Positions 63,395-64,000 of a stretch of 64,000 nucleotides of DNA are shown in pieces. The position numbers were made by a program, and so were the translations under genes. The stretch's first letter is position 1. Each line of letters starts with the position of its first letter. The notes below the pieces were generated by a model. The model ran no database searches and was not told where the DNA came from. It saw only the letters and a program-made list of their open reading frames with translations. The DNA is taken from NCBI RefSeq assembly GCF_041916735.1, contig NZ_JAYRYY010000001.1, one strand, 5' to 3'. Origin of the DNA: Zoogloea sp016790385. Lineage in GTDB: Bacteria > Pseudomonadota > Gammaproteobacteria > Burkholderiales > Rhodocyclaceae.

Positions 63395-64000
63395 TCAGGC
63401 GCTCAGGCGCTTCAGTTCGTAGAGCGCCTCCAGGGCCTCCCGCGGGCTGAGGGCATCCGGATCGATCCCAGCCAGGGCGCCGAGCACCGGATGGCCGGGC
63501 AGCTCGGGCTCATCGGCGGGCAGGCTGGCGAACAGGTCGGCCTGGGGTCCGGCGGAAATCTCGCGGTTTTCCAGGGCGCGCAGGCGGCGCTTGGCATCCC
63601 GCACCACGGCACCCGGAATGCCGGCCAGGGCGGCGACTTCGATCCCGTAGCTCTGGCTGGCGGGGCCTTCCTCCAGGGCGTGCAGAAAGACGATGCCGTG
63701 GTTGTGCTCCACCGCATCCAGATGCACGTTGGCGCATTCCGGGTAGTCCTGGGCCAGGCGGGTCAGCTCGAAATAGTGGGTGGCGAACAGGGTCCAGCAG
63801 CGGTTCTTGTCGAGCAGGTGGCGGGCAATGGCCACGGCCAGGGCCACGCCGTCGAAGGTGGAGGTGCCGCGGCCGATTTCGTCCATCAGCACCAGGCTCT
63901 GGTCGGTGGCGCCGTGGAGGATGGCGGCGGCCTCGGTCATCTCGACCATGAAGGTGGAGCGCCCCGAGGCCAGATCGTCGGAGGCGCCGATGCGGGTGAA
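63395..64000 (-). CDS. mutS: DNA mismatch repair protein MutS, C-terminal part
   Basis: 201 residues; the frame is open to the right edge and continues outside. It holds the Walker B region LVLMDEIGRGTSTFDG, FATHYFELTRLAQDYP and the C-terminal region with EALYELKRLSA, as in MutS. It recognises mismatches and uses ATP to recruit MutL. Confidence 0.96.
   Translation of the reverse strand, partial: FTRIGASDDLASGRSTFMVEMTEAAAILHGATDQSLVLMDEIGRGTSTFDGVALAVAIARHLLDKNRCWTLFATHYFELTRLAQDYPECANVHLDAVEHNHGIVFLHALEEGPASQSYGIEVAALAGIPGAVVRDAKRRLRALENREISAGPQADLFASLPADEPELPGHPVLGALAGIDPDALSPREALEALYELKRLSA

Overview
The window is a high-GC, gene-dense bacterial chromosome segment. Gene content and protein style suggest a respiratory betaproteobacterium of the Rhodocyclales type (Azoarcus/Thauera/Azospira/Dechloromonas relatives). 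The clues are a CoA-dependent aerobic phenylacetate (paa) cluster, cytochrome bd oxidase with YbgE, a Pio/Mto-type decaheme-porin electron conduit, lexA-imuA-imuB, and an fpr-LysR divergent pair. This placement is inference, as no rRNA is present. I saw no tRNA, rRNA, CRISPR array, prophage or intact insertion sequence.

Layout. 1-5.9 kb: the end of a cyd operon (cydA fragment, cydB, cydX, ybgE), a SLAC1/TehA-type channel, then an orphan Rieske protein followed by a second YbgE-like protein, a persulfide-dioxygenase-like hydrolase and a hemolysin III protein. 6.2-11.5 kb: a five-gene operon behind an FNR-like box, encoding a membrane-anchored heptaheme cytochrome, a b561-type cytochrome, a monoheme cytochrome, a DmsE/MtrA/PioA-type decaheme cytochrome and an MtrB/PioB-type outer-membrane barrel. 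It reads as an inner-membrane-to-outside electron conduit. 11.6-28 kb: housekeeping and stress genes (ettA, a FeeM-like acyltransferase, an MsbA-like ABC exporter, a MAPEG protein, a PHB-depolymerase-like esterase, fpr/finR, an M61 peptidase, MATE efflux, imuB-imuA-lexA, bcp, slyD). 28.3-30.4 kb: a fused DppD-DppF peptide ABC ATPase. 30.4-31 kb: an inverted pair of intergenic repeats.

31-54.6 kb is the phenylacetate locus. A leftward operon livH-livM-livG-livF encodes a branched-chain-type ABC transporter whose LivF carries an N-terminal hemerythrin domain. It is followed by an IclR regulator, paaY, paaX and a leftward two-gene unit for a diiron oxygenase and its ferredoxin-reductase partner. 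The long rightward operon is paaN-G-H-I-K-J, a periplasmic binding protein, two crotonases, then paaA-B-C-D-E. PaaK makes phenylacetyl-CoA, PaaABCDE epoxidises it, PaaG isomerises the epoxide to the oxepin, PaaN oxidises the semialdehyde after ring opening, and PaaF/H/J do beta-oxidation. PaaI and PaaY are thioesterases that rescue trapped CoA. The binding protein in the catabolic operon probably serves the divergent Liv permease. 54.7-64 kb: mltD, a GGDEF response regulator, gloB, a methyltransferase, rnhA-dnaQ, an FAD oxidoreductase, a spermidine-synthase-like protein, a small unknown gene, a metallophosphoesterase and the 3' end of mutS.

The most unusual non-coding signals are three. (1) A family of four 123-127 nt imperfect palindromes (28001, 42091, 46388, 53331), each starting exactly at the stop codon of the upstream gene, with outer arms that differ between copies but stay self-complementary. 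(2) A three-unit, regularly spaced array of TGTGGACAA boxes at 19466-19807. (3) A shared operator-like element in front of the livH operon and the diiron oxygenase.
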